DNA of 39,925 bases, taken from Pontiellaceae bacterium B12219. GTDB lineage: Bacteria > Verrucomicrobiota > Kiritimatiellia > Kiritimatiellales > Pontiellaceae. The notes beneath the pieces are model-generated. The model was not told the origin of the DNA, did not search any database, and saw only the letters and a list, made by a program, of their open reading frames with translations. The position numbers and the translations under genes are program-made. Position 1 is the first letter of the stretch, and each line of letters begins with the position of its first letter. This document shows positions 7,936 to 15,268 of this stretch, piece by piece. The stretch spans positions 1-39,925 of the forward strand of contig JARNMJ010000041.1 of assembly GCA_029432795.1 (NCBI GenBank). The letters run 5' to 3'.

Positions 7936-8199
7936 TTGCTGCATTTCAATTATACGTTGCACGACAGACAATTTTCCCCCACCCAAGGGCGTTCTCGAAA
8001 AAAATCCAACCATGGAACACACAGAAGCTTATACGCATGCTTATTCTGTGTATTCTGCGTTTTCCGTGGTTAAAATTTCATCGATAGTATGCGTACGACA
8101 GAAATGCATACGGATTCGCCAGAAGTTAATCGTTTATCCTGCGTTTTCATCTGGCCCCATTTTTACAGGAAGCAAGCGAGACGCTTGCTCTACTAATAA
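7936..8199. other. Intergenic stretch with repeats
   Basis: No gene is seen. The gap holds an imperfect inverted repeat of ACACAGAA / TTCTGTGT words (about 8012-8077, ending in TTCCGTGGTT). It also holds a 17-bp palindrome at 8172-8188. Frames crossing it are low-complexity products of the repeats. Confidence 0.6.
8172..8188. repeat. GCAAGCG...CGCTTGC palindrome
   Basis: GCAAGCGAGACGCTTGC is a 17-bp palindrome with a 3-nt centre. It fits the pattern GCARGCRTCYYGCYTGC on one strand, shared with the copy inside the phosphopantetheinyl transferase gene (14755-14771). Confidence 0.7.
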
Positions 8200-8228
8200 A
8201 AAAGCCCCTCCGAACAGGAGAGGCTTTC
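8200..8228 (-). terminator. Terminator after Cys-rich peptide gene
   Basis: On the minus strand AAAGCCTCTCC pairs with GGAGGGGCTTT and runs into a T tract. It lies about 27 nt beyond the stop of the 8255-8464 gene. Confidence 0.8.
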
Positions 8229-8254
8229 GAACTTCGGATCGTGTCCAATACAGA

Positions 8255-8464
8255 TTAAGCGGTTTTGTCAGCTTTATCTTTATCACACTGCTTGGACCCG
8301 CCACACGCAGTCTGCTGTTTCGTTGATTTATCACACTGCTTTTCACCACTGCAGGCGGTCTGTTTCGTGGTTTCTTTTTCCTTATCTTTCTCGCAACCAC
8401 AAGCAAATGCGGAGCTTCCCGCCATCATCAATGCAATTGCCGCAATACTCAGTACTTTCATCAT
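8255..8464 (-). CDS. Small secreted Cys/Lys-rich repeat protein
   Basis: The 69-aa precursor has a clear signal peptide (residues 2-21, ending SSAFA) and a mature part of about 48 residues. The mature part is built from repeats of the type QTACSGEKQCDKST / QTACGGSKQCDKD, with CGC at the start. Six cysteines and many Lys, Asp and Glu suggest metal binding or a disulphide-stabilised peptide. I recognise no named family. AGGAGGG lies just upstream of two adjacent ATG codons; either could start. A good terminator follows. Its structured, repetitive make-up and dedicated terminator argue for a real gene despite its size. Confidence 0.75.
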   Translation of the reverse strand: MMKVLSIAAIALMMAGSSAFACGCEKDKEKETTKQTACSGEKQCDKSTKQQTACGGSKQCDKDKADKTA

Positions 8465-8737
8465 GACTACCCTCCTGATAGGTTAGGTTTATTTATACAC
8501 GATCCAACAAACGCGAGTATAGCGATAATATTGCTCACATTTTTAATATTTTTATTTTCGGTGATGCGCTAACGGACAACCCGCGATCCGTTGCTCCCTA
8601 TTAATCCGTAGCAAATAATTTTCGGAGCACCCGACAGAGGCTCTTTAAATCAGCAATGTCACCGAAAAACATACAAGAACCTATTCATAACCGAAAAACC
8701 CGTGAACACACCCGTATGCAATTTATGAGCCTGCGTG
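8465..8737. other. Intergenic stretch with a foldable element
   Basis: No gene is seen between the Cys-rich peptide and the 47-bp repeat. A perfect 10-bp inverted repeat (TTTTCGGTGA at 8555-8564, complement at 8659-8668) encloses two further stems: AACGGA/TCCGTT at 8571-8592 and GCTCC/GGAGC at 8593-8628. The layout would give a three-way junction as RNA. Confidence 0.5.
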
Positions 8738-8784
8738 GGCTTTGTGCTTCTTGCGCCTTTTCGTGGCCATCCTCCCCTGCTAGC
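8738..8784 (+). repeat. 47-bp promoter-proximal repeat, copy 2
   Basis: This is the second copy of the repeat at 6561-6607, ending in TGCTAGC and lying 52 nt ahead of the nucleotidyltransferase start. Both copies point the same way relative to the downstream gene. Confidence 0.7.
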
Positions 8785-8836
8785 TTATCCGGGACGTTCA
8801 ACTTTCGACTTTAAGACATTCGACCCAAAGGACTTT

Positions 8837-9733
8837 ATGAAACCGACTCTCGTAATCATGGCCGCCGGCATGGGCAGCCGTTATGGCGGGCTGAAACAGC
8901 TCGATCCCGTTGGCCCGAACGGCGAAACCTTATTGGAATATTCAATTTTCGATGCCATCCAGGCCGGCTTCGGGAAAGTGGTGTTTGTGATCCGTCACGA
9001 TTTTGAAACTGAATTCAAGGAACAGATCGGCAACAAGTTCACCGACAAAATCGACGTCCGGTATGCCTTCCAATCCTTGGAAGATCTGCCCGAAGGGTTT
9101 TCCGTCCCCGAAGGCCGCACCAAACCCTGGGGAACCGGCCAGGCCGTCCTCGCCTGCAGGAATTTGGTGAAAGAGCCCTTCTGCGTTCAAAATGCCGACG
9201 ATTTTTACGGTGCCGAAGCCTATAAAACCATCGCCGCCGGTTTCCAGACCCTGGAAAACGGCGAAAGCTGCATAGTCGGCTATCGATTGAAAAATACCCT
9301 CTCCCCCCACGGCTCCGTTTCCCGCGGCGTCTGCGAAGTGATCGACGGCTGCCTTTCCGAAGTCAACGAACGCACGGAAATCATCACCAACGACAACGGC
9401 ACAATTCAGTACATTGAAAACGGCGCGGCCACCAACATGACCGGCAACGAAATCGTTTCGATGAACTTCTGGGGATTTGCGCCGGAGTTTTTCCAAACGC
9501 TGGAAGAAAAGTTCATCGCCTTTCTTACTGAAAAAGGCGGCGAGCTGAAGTCGGAATGGTATATCCCCGACATCGTCACCCGCATGATGAAGAACGGCGA
9601 AACCAAAATAAAAGTACTGAGCTCCAATGCGCAGTGGTTCGGCGTCACCTACCCCGATGACCGCCCGGCGGTGGTGGCCGCATTAAAAGCAATGCACGCA
9701 GCCGGCCGCTATCCTGCCAAACTCTGGAAATAA
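8837..9733 (+). CDS. Sugar nucleotidyltransferase family protein
   Basis: The 298-aa protein has the nucleotidyltransferase signature at its N-terminus (LVIMAAGMGSRYGGLKQLDPV), where the Lys contacts the substrate and the GMGSR loop binds NTP. QNADDFYG near residue 114 supplies the metal-binding Asp. Such enzymes join a sugar 1-phosphate to NTP; which sugar is not readable. The start at 8837 is preceded by AAAGGA; an upstream in-frame ATG falls in the repeat and is rejected. Three exact TTCCA-N5-TGGAA palindromes lie inside (9068, 9242, 9491), each encoding FQ(S/T)LE. The glycosidase-like gene follows at 11 nt, suggesting an operon. Confidence 0.85.
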   Translation: MKPTLVIMAAGMGSRYGGLKQLDPVGPNGETLLEYSIFDAIQAGFGKVVFVIRHDFETEFKEQIGNKFTDKIDVRYAFQSLEDLPEGFSVPEGRTKPWGTGQAVLACRNLVKEPFCVQNADDFYGAEAYKTIAAGFQTLENGESCIVGYRLKNTLSPHGSVSRGVCEVIDGCLSEVNERTEIITNDNGTIQYIENGAATNMTGNEIVSMNFWGFAPEFFQTLEEKFIAFLTEKGGELKSEWYIPDIVTRMMKNGETKIKVLSSNAQWFGVTYPDDRPAVVAALKAMHAAGRYPAKLWK

Positions 9734-9744
9734 GGGAAGTTGAT

Positions 9745-10878
9745 ATGACCAAACCCAAGGCACTGATCTGGGCACTGAGCGCACTATTGGCAGCAACCTC
9801 ATGGGGCGCGACCACCAAAACCGTTAAATTCAATACCGGCGATGAAGGCGAAATCAAATCCATCACAGACTGGGGGGAAGATGCGACCTGGGTGAATTAT
9901 TATAATGCCAGAAAATCGGCCCAATATGCCGGATCGGAAATCGACTTCGTGCGAATCGGATTTTATCTGCACAAACCGTATAACGACGACGGCAGTCTGA
10001 GCGATGCACAAATCGAGATGCTCGACAGCGCATTGAAATTTGCGGATATGATCGACTCAAAAATTCCGATCATGCTCAGCCCGAACAACGAAAAGGGAAT
10101 AAGCGACTGGTACAAAAAGTCGGACGGCAGTGCCCGGATCGACCGCTGGTTCAACGTCATGCAGAAAAGCAGAGAATACATCGAAGCCAACGGGCATCAG
10201 GTGGTCGCCATCGAAGTATTCAACGAGCCCGACTGGAAGAAATGGAATATGGGGCATAAGGACGATCTCGATGAACTTTTGGAAATGTGCGGGGACTGGG
10301 GCATCACGCGCGTCGGCCCCAGCACACTCGGCACACAACAGGCCGAAGACTGGTTCGATGAAATCGACTCCAATTTGGAAGCGGGCAGCACCCATACGCT
10401 CTCAGGAACCATGGAGCAGTACATCGATTTCATCGACACAGTCAAAGACGACAAAAAGTTGTTTATGAACCCCGAGGTTCATGCGCTGGCGGAAGTGATT
10501 GTGGGCACAGAAGAAGGCATTGATTCCGCCTGCTGGTGGGACCAGATCAACGAAGGGCGCGCCCACTTTATGCGAGCCTGCCAAGGGCGGCGCCTTGCGT
10601 ATGTTGCCGTTGAAAAAAACTGGAGCGCGGCCTGTGTATACCGAGGCCCCGATGGAAAACTTTACGGCTTCGCCAGCACCAACGAACGCGACAACGGCAT
10701 CCCGACGAGCTATAAGTTTGTCTGTGAAGATCAAGCGGTCACCTATTGCATGGAAGGTGATCCCGACAAAGGCATCTTCCGCAAAAAAGGCGAGTCCTTC
10801 GAGGTTCAAGCAAAAGTTGCGGGCAAAGGAAAAGAATCCATCACCCGCTGGTTCACCATTGTTCCGAAAAAGAAGTAG
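9745..10878 (+). CDS. Secreted glycoside hydrolase-like protein (clan GH-A type)
   Basis: The 377-aa protein carries a signal peptide (residues 1-21) and a TIM-barrel-like body. The strand VVAIEVFNEPDW places Glu161 as candidate acid/base (the NEP motif of clan GH-A). Glu244 or Glu250 in the FMNPEVHALAE segment is a candidate nucleophile. The C-terminal 100 residues (AACVYRGPDGKLYGFAS, TSYKFVCEDQAV) resemble the small beta-domain that follows the barrel in agarase/porphyranase-like enzymes such as GH86, but this protein is much shorter. The substrate is unknown; a marine polysaccharide is plausible. GGGAAG precedes the ATG, 11 nt after the nucleotidyltransferase stop. Confidence 0.65.
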   Translation: MTKPKALIWALSALLAATSWGATTKTVKFNTGDEGEIKSITDWGEDATWVNYYNARKSAQYAGSEIDFVRIGFYLHKPYNDDGSLSDAQIEMLDSALKFADMIDSKIPIMLSPNNEKGISDWYKKSDGSARIDRWFNVMQKSREYIEANGHQVVAIEVFNEPDWKKWNMGHKDDLDELLEMCGDWGITRVGPSTLGTQQAEDWFDEIDSNLEAGSTHTLSGTMEQYIDFIDTVKDDKKLFMNPEVHALAEVIVGTEEGIDSACWWDQINEGRAHFMRACQGRRLAYVAVEKNWSAACVYRGPDGKLYGFASTNERDNGIPTSYKFVCEDQAVTYCMEGDPDKGIFRKKGESFEVQAKVAGKGKESITRWFTIVPKKK

Positions 10879-10955
10879 ACCGTTTTAATTACCAATACTA
10901 TTCGCAAAGACTTTCGCTCTCAGCTATTTAGCTCAGAACATTTTGGTAACCGGCA

Positions 10956-12323
10956 TCAGGATTGGATGAGTTGCTTCAGTCGTTTCCCGATATCCGCATT
11001 ATCATAATCTCCGCCGAACCGATCCGCCCAGCGGCCGTAAGCCGTTGTTGTGACCGGCACAAGAGTGTGCTTATAACTGGTCCACGTCGCGCCCGCCTGA
11101 CCGGCCAGCGCATGCTGGCAGCTCATAACGGCCGCATTTCGTTTACCATACATTTTCTGAATTTCCGGAGCCCGTGTATCGTCAGCTTCGTCTGACATCG
11201 TTTCTGCAACCGCCACTTGAATGTGAGCCGCCTCTTCAGCCGGAATACTGGAAAGTCCGAAACTCTTCACCAGACGGTCACAGGCCGTTTCCGCGGAAAC
11301 GCTTCCCGACTTTTTCCAGCCGGAGACTTCGCTCATATATTTCTGGCCGCGGAATTCCTGCGCATCAATGGTCGCAACCATATCGGGAACCGCAGACTCC
11401 AGCTCCAACCCCCCCGTTTCGTGATCGGCCGTAACAATCAACAGCGAATCATCCGGATGCCGGTCGCAAAATGCCTTCGCCACCGCTACCGCCTCATCAA
11501 ATGCCAGCGTTTCATGGATATTGGTTGCCAGATCGTTGGCATGTCCGCTCCAATCAATTTTTCCGCCTTCAACCATCATGAAAAAGCCCTGCTTGCCATC
11601 CAGCACTTCAATGCCTTTTGCAGTTAAATCGGCCAGCGAAATTTCCTGTTTCCCATCAATGGCATAGCCCAGATCATGTTCAACAACGATTTTTGAATCC
11701 CCGTTTTTAAGTGCATCAAATCCGACCCGATCCTGAACCAACTGATAGCCGCCTTGCTGAATCAACTCGTCCGGAGATGTTTTTCCCTTGGCTTTTTTGC
11801 GGCCCAGCAGGGTCTCCCCCGCAAAATACTCAAAACCGGTCGGCGTGATCTGCTCATCAATTTCATAATACATGCCTCGCTTCGGAACCCGGGCGTAAAA
11901 ACAGGCGGGCGTTGCATGGTCAACCGGAACCGACGTTACAATCCCCACTTTCATTCCCGCTTCCTGCGCGTCATACGCCACCGGACGCAACGGCGTTTTC
12001 AGATCTTCCGCCATGCAGACTGCACCATCCACGGTTTTCTGACCGCAGGCGAGCGCAGTTCCCGAAGCAGCAGAATCCGTGATCCCCCCGGAGATATTAT
12101 GCGTGGTCATTTTTCCACGTACCGGCAATTGATTCATCACCAGACCGGTATCACGTTTGGGATATTTCATACGAATATAGCGTTCTGCAATTTCGCGCTG
12201 GGCCTCGCCCATTCCATCGCCAATCATCAGAAAAATATATTTCGGGGCGGCAGGTAACTTGCGGCTCATCCCCAAGGCCGAGGTGGCTACTGCGACTGAT
12301 CCAATAAATAATCTACGATTCAT
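10956..12323 (-). CDS. Alkaline phosphatase, PhoA-type superfamily
   Basis: This 455-aa enzyme hydrolyses phosphomonoesters in the periplasm. The metal-binding Asp36 is in FLMIGDGMG, and the nucleophile Ser84 is in ITDSAASGTA. VPVDHATPACFYAR, KIDWSGHANDL and TADHETGG supply the remaining Zn/Mg ligands in the family order. The N-terminus (NRRLFIGSVAVATSALG) resembles a Tat signal: two arginines, then a hydrophobic run. AGGAG precedes the ATG. The esterase gene lies 19 nt upstream on the same strand, so the two are probably co-transcribed. No pho box could be identified. Confidence 0.9.
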   Translation of the reverse strand: MNRRLFIGSVAVATSALGMSRKLPAAPKYIFLMIGDGMGEAQREIAERYIRMKYPKRDTGLVMNQLPVRGKMTTHNISGGITDSAASGTALACGQKTVDGAVCMAEDLKTPLRPVAYDAQEAGMKVGIVTSVPVDHATPACFYARVPKRGMYYEIDEQITPTGFEYFAGETLLGRKKAKGKTSPDELIQQGGYQLVQDRVGFDALKNGDSKIVVEHDLGYAIDGKQEISLADLTAKGIEVLDGKQGFFMMVEGGKIDWSGHANDLATNIHETLAFDEAVAVAKAFCDRHPDDSLLIVTADHETGGLELESAVPDMVATIDAQEFRGQKYMSEVSGWKKSGSVSAETACDRLVKSFGLSSIPAEEAAHIQVAVAETMSDEADDTRAPEIQKMYGKRNAAVMSCQHALAGQAGATWTSYKHTLVPVTTTAYGRWADRFGGDYDNADIGKRLKQLIQS

Positions 12324-12342
12324 AAGGCTCCTGCATTTCTCT

Positions 12343-13140
12343 TTATTTTAAAAACTTCATTTCACGCATCCAGGCTTCGCACAATCTCGGCCATTGCGAT
12401 ACGGGATGATCCGAAGGGCGCATGCCATAGCCGTGCCCTCCTTTGGCAAAAAGATGGGCTTCCACCTCCACACCCGCGGCATCCAGCGCAACCAAATAGG
12501 CCAGCGTACTCCGGTAATACTTTTTATCATCCTTCGTTTGCACAAGGAACGCCGGCGGAGTAGCAGAATTCACTAAAATATCATCAGAAAGTTCAATGTC
12601 CCCCGATTTGAAGAGATAGGCCGGATAAATCAGCACCGAAAAGTCCGGCCGATCCGCCGATGTGCTGCAGGCCGCCGTCAAATGCCCGCCCGCCGAAAAA
12701 CCCAGCATACCGATCCGTTCCGGATCAATGTTCCAATCCTTGAAAAATTCGCGCGCCATGCGAATCGACTTACGGGCATCTTCCAGCGCACCTTCCCGGT
12801 TTTTCGGCACCCGATATTTAAGCACCGCCCCAGAAATTCCTATGGAATTGAGCCATTCCGCAATTTCGGTCCCCTCCTTATTGTACGCCAGTATGCTGTA
12901 CCCTCCCCCTGGGCATACGATCACAAAAGGCGCCGGCTCGTGCTCCCCCTCCAATAAAAACAGATCGAGCTGCGGATTGCTGACATTCGTCAAACGCGTC
13001 ACGCCATCGCCCCGGTCCGGCAGCACCTCTTCCGGCATATCTGTTCCCACACCCGGCATATCGCCGTTCCACAACGGGACTCCCCGACCGGCCAGTACCG
13101 CCGTTGCACATGCAAGAAACATGATTATCAGAACTTTCAT
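12343..13140 (-). CDS. Secreted alpha/beta hydrolase (acetyl-esterase-like)
   Basis: The 265-aa secreted protein has a signal peptide (residues 1-17). The canonical esterase parts are CPGGGYS (oxyanion loop, about residue 77), Ser149 in GFSAGG, Asp204/205 in TKDDK and His236 in GGHGYGM. It resembles the esterase/lipase enzymes found beside glycan-degrading genes, often active on acetylated sugars; the substrate is an inference. The start was set at the MKVLIIMFLA signal peptide (13140). The longer frame upstream reads through the terminator and tRNA-proximal DNA. Upstream bases show no strong ribosome binding site. Confidence 0.8.
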   Translation of the reverse strand: MKVLIIMFLACATAVLAGRGVPLWNGDMPGVGTDMPEEVLPDRGDGVTRLTNVSNPQLDLFLLEGEHEPAPFVIVCPGGGYSILAYNKEGTEIAEWLNSIGISGAVLKYRVPKNREGALEDARKSIRMAREFFKDWNIDPERIGMLGFSAGGHLTAACSTSADRPDFSVLIYPAYLFKSGDIELSDDILVNSATPPAFLVQTKDDKKYYRSTLAYLVALDAAGVEVEAHLFAKGGHGYGMRPSDHPVSQWPRLCEAWMREMKFLK

Positions 13141-13183
13141 AGAGAACACAGTAATGCGATTCGAGCACGCCGTCAATGGATAC

Positions 13184-13216
13184 AAAAAAGCCCGCAACAA
13201 TGTTGCGGGCAAAAAA
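13184..13216 (-). terminator. Terminator downstream of tRNA-Arg
   Basis: GCCCGCAACA and TGTTGCGGGC form a near-continuous 8-10 bp stem flanked by A and T runs on both sides. On the minus strand it directly follows tRNA-Arg. The flanking runs make it usable from either direction. Confidence 0.85.
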
Positions 13217-13217
13217 G

Positions 13218-13294
13218 TGGCGCAGCCATAAGGAGTCGAACCTTAAACCTCCTGATTCGTAGTCAGGTGCTCTATCCAATTGAGCTATGGCTGC
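13218..13294 (-). tRNA. tRNA-Arg (ACG)
   Basis: The 77-nt tRNA has acceptor arms GCAGCCA / TGGCTGC, discriminator G and an encoded CCA. The anticodon arm is CCTGA-CTACGAA-TCAGG with anticodon ACG, presumably edited to ICG. D-arm TAGCTCAATTGGATAGAGC and T-arm GGTTCGACTCC are standard. Confidence 0.95.
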
Positions 13295-13343
13295 GCATTA
13301 AATTCTGATGTATTAAGCATCCTGCGGCGCTTAAGAGGGACGG

Positions 13344-13372
13344 AATGTATAGAGAGAGCCCGTTGGGGTCAA
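13344..13372 (-). promoter_or_regulatory. Likely promoter of tRNA-Arg
   Basis: On the minus strand TTGACC (13367-13372) is followed after 17 nt by TACATT (13344-13349), then a C-rich stretch. This places initiation about 40 nt ahead of the tRNA. Confidence 0.5.
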
Positions 13373-13396
13373 CGGGAAAAAATGAAAAAAATGAAA

Positions 13397-14356
13397 TCAG
13401 CTCTGCAACTCCAGCTCGGGGCGGCATAATTCATAGAAATTACACTGCCCGCAACTGGCCGGATCCAAGGCCAATTCCCACTCTTCCTTCGGAAGCGGCT
13501 GATTTCTTTCGCGATCATGATCCTCCAGATATTCGGTCATCTCGCCGACGGAATCGCTCATACGCAGCTTTGTTTCGTTGAGCTCCTCTTCCGAAATCTG
13601 GAACGGCAGCACCTGGCCTTCATTGAGATATTCCACGTAGAGAAAAATGTTATCAAGCGTCGCGCCGTATTTGACGATGGCCCAAAGCGCATAGAGTGAC
13701 AGCTGCATTCGATGCTGATCGGCCTTTATTTTTCCGGCCTTCCAGTCGTGAATATGCACTTCATCGCCGATTTTGTAGGCATAGTCCGGAATGGAATAAA
13801 TCTTCACGCCCTCATAAATGAAGTGCTCCACATCGCCCCCCAGATCCGGGGTTGCGATTTTAAATTCCTGGGCGGGCAGAATGTTTCCAACCCTTGGAAG
13901 CACCTTCTCGATAAAGTTCTGAATGCAGGTTTGAATCTGAGCCGCCAGCTGACGCTTGGCTTCTTTTTCTTCCTCGCCGCCAAGCGTTTTATAGTAGTGC
14001 CCGCGCAGGCAGCAGAACTGCTTCGGTGCCGAACGCCAGTTTCCTTCGAGCGATTCATTCCATTTTTTGGTCATGAACGGCCGGGCAATGGTTTTCCAGG
14101 CATCGTCGGCCGAAACCGTCTTACCCTGCTGATGCTGCCGGAGCACCCACATGATGGCATTTTCCGCCGCCTGCCCCATCAGGCCCCAGCGGTTATCCAT
14201 CTTATTCAGCCGATACGCGGTTTTCTGCTCTTCGCTTGCATTACGCGCCCAACCGCCCCACATGCCATATTTGCTCCAATAGCGCCGGCGGCGGCATTGC
14301 TCAAAATCTTCCGCCGCACTGAACGACCACGAAAAGGTATTTTTTAACTGTCCCAC
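13397..14356 (-). CDS. PD-(D/E)XK nuclease with Fe-S-type cysteines
   Basis: The product (319 aa from the GTG) matches the RecB/Cas4-like PD-(D/E)XK nuclease group. The core is YSIPDYAYKIGDEVHIHDWKAGK, where Asp and the D-x-K pair bind metal, followed by the QLSLYALW helix. One Cys near the N-terminus (FEQCRRRRYW) and a C-terminal cluster (CGQCNFYELC) fit the four-Cys [4Fe-4S] staple of AddB/Cas4 nucleases. I chose GTG at 14356 because GGAGG sits six bases upstream; an ATG at 14380 lacks one. It overlaps the transferase gene by 13 bp. No CRISPR or helicase neighbour is present, so a role in DNA repair or as a stand-alone nuclease is open. Confidence 0.78.
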   Translation of the reverse strand: MGQLKNTFSWSFSAAEDFEQCRRRRYWSKYGMWGGWARNASEEQKTAYRLNKMDNRWGLMGQAAENAIMWVLRQHQQGKTVSADDAWKTIARPFMTKKWNESLEGNWRSAPKQFCCLRGHYYKTLGGEEEKEAKRQLAAQIQTCIQNFIEKVLPRVGNILPAQEFKIATPDLGGDVEHFIYEGVKIYSIPDYAYKIGDEVHIHDWKAGKIKADQHRMQLSLYALWAIVKYGATLDNIFLYVEYLNEGQVLPFQISEEELNETKLRMSDSVGEMTEYLEDHDRERNQPLPKEEWELALDPASCGQCNFYELCRPELELQS

Positions 14357-15108
14357 TGCATTCCTCCAAAATCGAAACATGGCATAGATTCAACGGCTTT
14401 GTCAGTAACGACGGCGGCTGCGTATTTCGACCCCGCTTCCAGACGTTGGAAAAACCAGCCGTCTTTCTCGACATCATCCGTCGGCACCGCAAACGAGGTC
14501 AGCTCGCGAAACAGGACCGAACCGCACGCTTTAATATACGCCTCTTTGCGCGCCCACAGATTGAAAAAGGCCGCGTGCGGATCATCGGCACGCCGAATCA
14601 CCTCAATTTCCTCCTCCGCAAAATAGCGCTCCGCAATGGCCAGCACATCGGTTGCCCGGTTCAGCTGCTCAATGTCCACCCCCACCTGCCGACCGCGCCC
14701 GAATGCCAGCACCACCCAGTCGCCGGAATGGGAGATGTTGAAAGAGATTGTGCCGCAGGCATCCTGCCTGCCCCGTTCCTTCTGAGGCCGGCCGGACGCG
14801 AAGCGAGGCGTAAGCCAACCCGGCGATACCAGAAAGGGCTTGCCGTTTTCCGAATACCCGAACACCAATTCAGCGGCAGAAAGTCCGGTATAGCCCGCGA
14901 GCAGCAAACGAAGCGCTCCGCGCGCAACAATTGAACAGGCCCGGTCGGCCTCGCGCCGAAACCGGTCCGCTTTGGCAAGTTCGTCACTGTTCAAAACGGC
15001 CGACAGCGCATCCAACCGAACCCGCATCTCCGGGACATTTGCCCCCCAGATATGAACGGCGTCCGTTCCAAGCATTGGAAGTTTTCTGATGTGCTCAACA
15101 GTTTCCAT
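14344..15108 (-). CDS. 4'-phosphopantetheinyl transferase, Sfp type, with in-frame insertion
   Basis: The 254-aa enzyme transfers phosphopantetheine from CoA to a carrier-protein serine. The family motifs are ISFNISHSGDWVVLAF (residues 121-136), VGVDIE with Asp145 and Glu147, and WARKEAYIKACG with Glu189. Between GKPFLVS and ISFNISHS, where related enzymes usually have a few residues, there are about 24 extra ones (96-119; Arg-, Gly- and Pro-rich). Their DNA contains a 17-bp palindrome of a repeat family also found intergenically. The insertion keeps the frame, so the enzyme may still work. No polyketide or peptide synthetase gene is near. TTCCA-N5-TGGAA palindromes lie at 14437 and 15066. 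Confidence 0.85.
   Translation of the reverse strand: METVEHIRKLPMLGTDAVHIWGANVPEMRVRLDALSAVLNSDELAKADRFRREADRACSIVARGALRLLLAGYTGLSAAELVFGYSENGKPFLVSPGWLTPRFASGRPQKERGRQDACGTISFNISHSGDWVVLAFGRGRQVGVDIEQLNRATDVLAIAERYFAEEEIEVIRRADDPHAAFFNLWARKEAYIKACGSVLFRELTSFAVPTDDVEKDGWFFQRLEAGSKYAAAVVTDKAVESMPCFDFGGMQWDS
14755..14771. repeat. GCAGGC...GCCTGC palindrome inside a gene
   Basis: GCAGGCATCCTGCCTGC lies within the extra segment of the transferase gene and encodes GRQDAC on the minus strand. It has the same pattern as the intergenic palindrome at 8172-8188. Confidence 0.7.
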
Positions 15109-15206
15109 GAAGGCGCATTGTTATGCACGGAAACCGCCAGCGCAACAAAAACCCCGATCCCTGAAAAAGTTTCGCTCCGTCACAACTGCATCTTAATAAA
15201 CACTAT

Positions 15207-15240
15207 TATCGATTGACTTATATCGATTGATAATTATCCT
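15207..15240 (+). promoter_or_regulatory. Promoter and repeated motif ahead of the hydrogenase cluster
   Basis: TTGACT (15213-15218) and TATCCT (15235-15240) are 16 nt apart and read as a sigma70-type promoter 29 nt ahead of the first start codon. Laid over it is TATCGATTGAC-N2-ATATCGA, with ATCGAT-N8-ATCGAT symmetry. The same motif recurs just ahead of rex (20254). A repressor, probably Rex, binding here would block the promoter. Confidence 0.5.
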
Positions 15241-15268
15241 TTATTTCTCTGTTTCCGAGGAATCAACG

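Noticed and set aside
10130-10468. Frames overlapping the glycosidase-like gene
   Set aside because: The frame at 9745-10878 has a signal peptide, ribosome binding site and NEP motif; the others do not.
13359-13378. CCCGTTG/CAACGGG hairpin as a terminator of the nuclease gene
   Set aside because: It has no T tail in the direction of transcription, and its TTGACC fits better as the -35 box of tRNA-Arg.
13397-14356. Cas4, hence a CRISPR-Cas locus
   Set aside because: Cas4-like motifs occur in many PD-(D/E)XK nucleases; no cas genes or regular repeats are near.
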